Of a DNA stretch of 22,440 nucleotides, positions 20,330 through 22,440 are shown piece by piece. The position numbers and the translations under genes were made by a program. Position 1 is the first letter of the stretch; each line of letters begins with the position of its first letter. Below the pieces are notes generated by a model. That model had not been told where the DNA came from. It did not search any database and was given only the letters and a program-made list of their open reading frames with translations. Source of the DNA: DASQFQ01 sp039934455 (lineage in GTDB: Bacteria; Actinomycetota; Thermoleophilia; Solirubrobacterales; Solirubrobacteraceae); assembly GCA_039934455.1 (NCBI GenBank), contig JBDTMF010000054.1, positions 1 to 22,440 of the forward strand, read 5' to 3'.

Positions 20330-21382
20330 ATGGACTATCGCCAGCTCGGACACTCGGGTCTCCGGGTGTCCTCCCTCACCCTCGGCACCATGACCTTCGG
20401 TGGCCGTGACAAGTTCGCCAACGTCGGCACGACCGACGTCGAAGGCGCGACCCGGCAGGTCGACATGTGCATCGACGCGGGCATCAACCTGATCGACACC
20501 GCCGACGTCTACTCGGACGGCCTGTCGGAGGAGATCGTCGGGCGCGCCCTGCGCGGGCGCCGCGACCGCGTCCTGCTCGCCACCAAGGCGCGCATGCCGA
20601 TGGGCGACGGCCCCAACGACGCGGGGCTCTCGCGCCACCACCTCATCCGCTCCTGCGAGGCCAGCCTGCGCCGCATGGGCACCGACTACATCGACCTCTA
20701 CCAGGTGCACGAGTGGGACGGTGCGACACCGCTGGAGGAGACGCTCGACGCGCTCGACCACCTCGTGGACTCGGGCAAGGTGCGCTACATCGGCTGCTCC
20801 AACTACGCCGGCTGGCACGTCATGAAGGCGCTCGGCATCTCCGAGCGGCGCGGCCTCCAGCGCTTCGTCTCGCAACAGATCTACTACTCGCTGCAGGCGC
20901 GCGACGCCGAGTACGAGCTCGTGCCGGTCTCGCTCGACCAGGGCGTCGGCATCCTCGTCTGGAGCCCGCTCGCCGGCGGCCTGCTGTCGGGCAAGTACCG
21001 CCGTGACCACGAGGGCCCGGAGGGGTCGCGCCAGCTGACCGACTGGAACGAGCCGCCGGTGCGCGACCAGGAAGGGCTCTACGACATCGTCGACGCGCTC
21101 GTCGAGATCGCCGAGGAGCACGACGCCTCGCCCGCGCAGGTCGCGCTCGCGTGGACGCTCGGGCGCCCGGGTGTCGCCTCGGTGATCATCGGCGCGCGCA
21201 CCGACGAGCAGCTCGCCGACAATCTCGGCGCGGCGAACCTCGTGCTCTCAGGTGAGGAGCGCTCGCGCCTCGACGAGCTGAGCGCGCCGCCGCTGCTCTA
21301 CCCCTACTGGCACCAGGCCAAGACGGCCAACGACCGCCTCGGCGAGGCGGACCTCACGCTGCTGGGGGCACACATCGCCTGA
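20330..21382 (+). CDS. Aldo/keto reductase
   Basis: NADPH-dependent oxidoreductase of the TIM-barrel AKR family, 350 residues. The catalytic tetrad is visible: DTADVYSDG with Asp56 and Tyr61, ATKAR with Lys86, and QVHEWD with His127. GCSNYAGW, SQQIYYSL, VWSPLAGGLLSGKYR and the cofactor-end motif VIIGARTDEQLADNL follow in the usual order, and the C-terminus reaches WHQAKTANDRL as in full-length relatives. The substrate is unknown; the family covers sugar aldehydes, ketones and detoxification. It follows the ACT gene by 13 bases, but the hexamer in that gap suggests its own leaderless start. Confidence 0.94.
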   Translation: MDYRQLGHSGLRVSSLTLGTMTFGGRDKFANVGTTDVEGATRQVDMCIDAGINLIDTADVYSDGLSEEIVGRALRGRRDRVLLATKARMPMGDGPNDAGLSRHHLIRSCEASLRRMGTDYIDLYQVHEWDGATPLEETLDALDHLVDSGKVRYIGCSNYAGWHVMKALGISERRGLQRFVSQQIYYSLQARDAEYELVPVSLDQGVGILVWSPLAGGLLSGKYRRDHEGPEGSRQLTDWNEPPVRDQEGLYDIVDALVEIAEEHDASPAQVALAWTLGRPGVASVIIGARTDEQLADNLGAANLVLSGEERSRLDELSAPPLLYPYWHQAKTANDRLGEADLTLLGAHIA

Positions 21383-21412
21383 GCCCGTCCATTGGCTGAA
21401 GGCCATCGGGCA

Positions 21413-21431
21413 CGCGAGCGGCCCGCTCGCG
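21413..21431. terminator. Perfect palindrome downstream of aldo/keto reductase
   Basis: CGCGAGCGG, C, CCGCTCGCG: nine-base arms around one base, 31 bases after the reductase stop and between converging genes. It is a candidate two-way terminator without a T tract. It also lies inside a coding-like stretch (21383-21512), so it may be chance in GC-rich DNA. Confidence 0.35.
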
Positions 21432-21508
21432 ATCGAGACGCTGCTCGTCGTGCCGCTGCTCGACGCAGCGCCGCCCGTCGAGGCCATCGGCGTCGCGTCG
21501 ATCGCGCT

Positions 21509-21859
21509 CTAGACGAGGTCCTTCGGTTCGTCGGACTCGTGCAGCAGGAAGCCGGCGGCGTCGAGCACCTGGCGGTCGCGCAGCTTGCACAGCCGGTCGA
21601 GGCAGTTCTCCTCGGTGTCCCACATCGCGACCGCCGCCGACTGCGGCAGCGGCGTCAGGCCGTTCGTCTCCGGCTCGTCCATCGCCTGGCGCAGCCACAC
21701 GAGCTCGTCCGCGATGCGGCGCGGGCGGTCGGCCTCGGGCATGGACTCCCACGGGTCTTCCTCGGCGCGGCGCTCGGGGACGCCCGGCGGCCGGGTGAAC
21801 GCGACCTCGAGGGCAGCGAACCAGTCGGGCTGGGGTCGGACGAGCTCGAGCAGCGCCAT
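21509..21859 (-). CDS. Hypothetical protein, 116 residues
   Basis: I do not recognise a family. The protein is acidic and soluble, with no signal peptide or membrane segment. It is rich in Trp and Pro at the front (VRPQPDWFAALEVAFTRPPG), then has a charged helical middle (RRIADELVWLRQAMDEPE) and a second helical block (DTEENCLDRLCKLRDRQVLDAAGFLL). A real gene is supported by coding-type base composition, by a TAGGCT hexamer 7 bases before ATG 21859, and by its fit between a converging reductase and a diverging nitrilase-type gene. Its stop shares a CTAG palindrome with a stop on the other strand. Confidence 0.7.
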   Translation of the reverse strand: MALLELVRPQPDWFAALEVAFTRPPGVPERRAEEDPWESMPEADRPRRIADELVWLRQAMDEPETNGLTPLPQSAAVAMWDTEENCLDRLCKLRDRQVLDAAGFLLHESDEPKDLV

Positions 21860-21866
21860 GCCGTCC

Positions 21867-21872
21867 AGCCTA
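21867..21872 (-). promoter_or_regulatory. -10 hexamer for leaderless hypothetical gene
   Basis: On the minus strand TAGGCT is followed by 7 bases and ATG 21859. It is one side of a short divergent promoter region shared with the nitrilase-type gene. Confidence 0.5.
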
Positions 21873-21922
21873 GCGGCATTCGCCTTGGCCATCGGTCCAT
21901 CGATCTCCGGGTCTGAGATGCC

Positions 21923-21928
21923 GATACT
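21923..21928 (+). promoter_or_regulatory. -10 hexamer for leaderless nitrilase-family gene
   Basis: GATACT, 6 bases, then GTG 21935: the same form and spacing as the GATAAT before the DUF4031 gene. Confidence 0.5.
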
Positions 21929-21934
21929 GCTGGC

Positions 21935-22440
21935 GTGAAGCTCGTCGCCGCTGCTCTCGCCGCGCCGTTCGACCGTGATGTCGCGGCGGGTCTTGCGCGC
22001 GTCGAGCACGCGCTGATCAGCGCCCGCGAGCGCGGCGTGCGGCTGCTCGTCCTGCCCGAGTCGGCGCTCGGCGGGTACCTGCGCGAGCCGGGGCCGGAGG
22101 CGAGCGCGCCGGACATCCCGGCCGGTCTCGACCCCGACGGTCCCGAGATCGCGCGCCTGATCGAGCTGGCCGGCGACGTCGTCGTGTGCGCCGGCTACAC
22201 CGAGGCGGGCGACGCGGTGCTCTACGCGTCGGCGGTCTGCGTCAACGGCGATGGCGTGCTCGGCCGCCAGCGCAAGGTCCACCTGCCGCCCGCCGAGCGC
22301 TTCGCCTACACCGCGGGCGACCGCTTCGCCGCGTTCGACACGCCGGTCGGCCGGCTGGGGATGCTGCTCTGCTACGACAAGCTCTTCCCCGAGGCGGCGC
22401 GCGCGCTCGCGCTCGACGGCGCCGACGTGATCTGCTCGCT
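21935..22440 (+). CDS. Carbon-nitrogen hydrolase (nitrilase superfamily), 5' part
   Basis: Hydrolyses amide or nitrile C-N bonds with a Glu-Lys-Cys triad. The first 168 codons are in the window and all three catalytic residues are visible: LLVLPESALGGY with Glu42, GRQRKVHLPP with Lys114, and LGMLLCYDKLFPE with Cys146. The PESAL and CYDKLFPE contexts fit the amidase/carbamoylase-like branches better than true nitrilases, but the substrate cannot be assigned. Full-length relatives have 250-300 residues, so the C-terminal third or more lies beyond the right edge. GTG 21935 is the start: a GATACT hexamer lies 6 bases upstream and the first strand (KLVAAALAAPFDRD) follows directly. Confidence 0.88.
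   Translation, partial: MKLVAAALAAPFDRDVAAGLARVEHALISARERGVRLLVLPESALGGYLREPGPEASAPDIPAGLDPDGPEIARLIELAGDVVVCAGYTEAGDAVLYASAVCVNGDGVLGRQRKVHLPPAERFAYTAGDRFAAFDTPVGRLGMLLCYDKLFPEAARALALDGADVICS

Noticed and set aside
21354..21752. Minus-strand frame through the end of the aldo/keto reductase and the hypothetical gene
   Set aside because: Arg/Ala-rich shadow of two better-supported genes.

Overview
The window is about 22.4 kb of very GC-rich chromosome, packed with genes and carrying no rRNA, tRNA, CRISPR array or transposase that I can see. Gene content points to an actinobacterium, most likely the Thermoleophilia/Solirubrobacterales type (Conexibacter or Solirubrobacter relatives). The clues are an F420-type nitroreductase, a DUF6131 mini-membrane protein, a LigB-like ATP ligase, a single-chain acyl-CoA carboxylase and many leaderless-looking promoters. 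The genus is inference. No gene-free stretch reaches 300 bases.

Layout. 1-1056 (-) is the first two thirds of an ATP-dependent DNA ligase, cut by the window edge. Divergent from it run a cytochrome P450 (1126-2415), an HD-GYP phosphohydrolase (2426-3808), a FUSC-type membrane protein (3854-4990) and a DUF4031 protein (4998-5297). After two tandem hairpins comes the centrepiece, a single polypeptide of about 1,825 residues (5422-10899). Its domains are biotin carboxylase, biotin carrier, a central region and carboxyltransferase, in the order of eukaryotic acetyl-CoA carboxylase. It has no ATG/GTG/TTG start in the place where its N-terminal motif requires one. Its 3' end overlaps, tail to tail, a dienelactone-hydrolase-family gene (10827-11561, -). 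Then come PPK2 (11766-12611), a YceH/DUF480 protein (12622-13272) and a 51-residue DUF6131 membrane peptide (13369-13524). A strong hairpin follows, and then a PAS-GAF-GGDEF-EAL cyclic-di-GMP protein (13547-15577, -).

Divergent from that lies a collapsed sensor-kinase gene (15624-15826). Only the start of a GAF domain and the last residues of a kinase ATPase domain survive, out of frame, and it is still coupled by a TGATG overlap to an HhH-GPD glycosylase-like gene (15826-16377). An apparent operon on the minus strand follows: F420-type nitroreductase (19415-19828), ROK sugar kinase (18432-19406) and Kup potassium transporter (16432-18381). The right end has a double-ACT protein (19936-20316), an aldo/keto reductase (20330-21382), an unrecognised 116-residue protein (21509-21859, -) and the 5' part of a nitrilase-superfamily gene (21935 onward).

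Two themes run through the window. First, eight genes have a TANNNT or GATANT hexamer ending 6-8 bases before the start codon, the arrangement expected for leaderless mRNAs. In three cases the stop codon of the upstream gene supplies part of the hexamer. Second, cyclic-di-GMP turnover appears twice (HD-GYP and GGDEF-EAL). The rest is mixed housekeeping and accessory metabolism; I see no defence system or mobile island.
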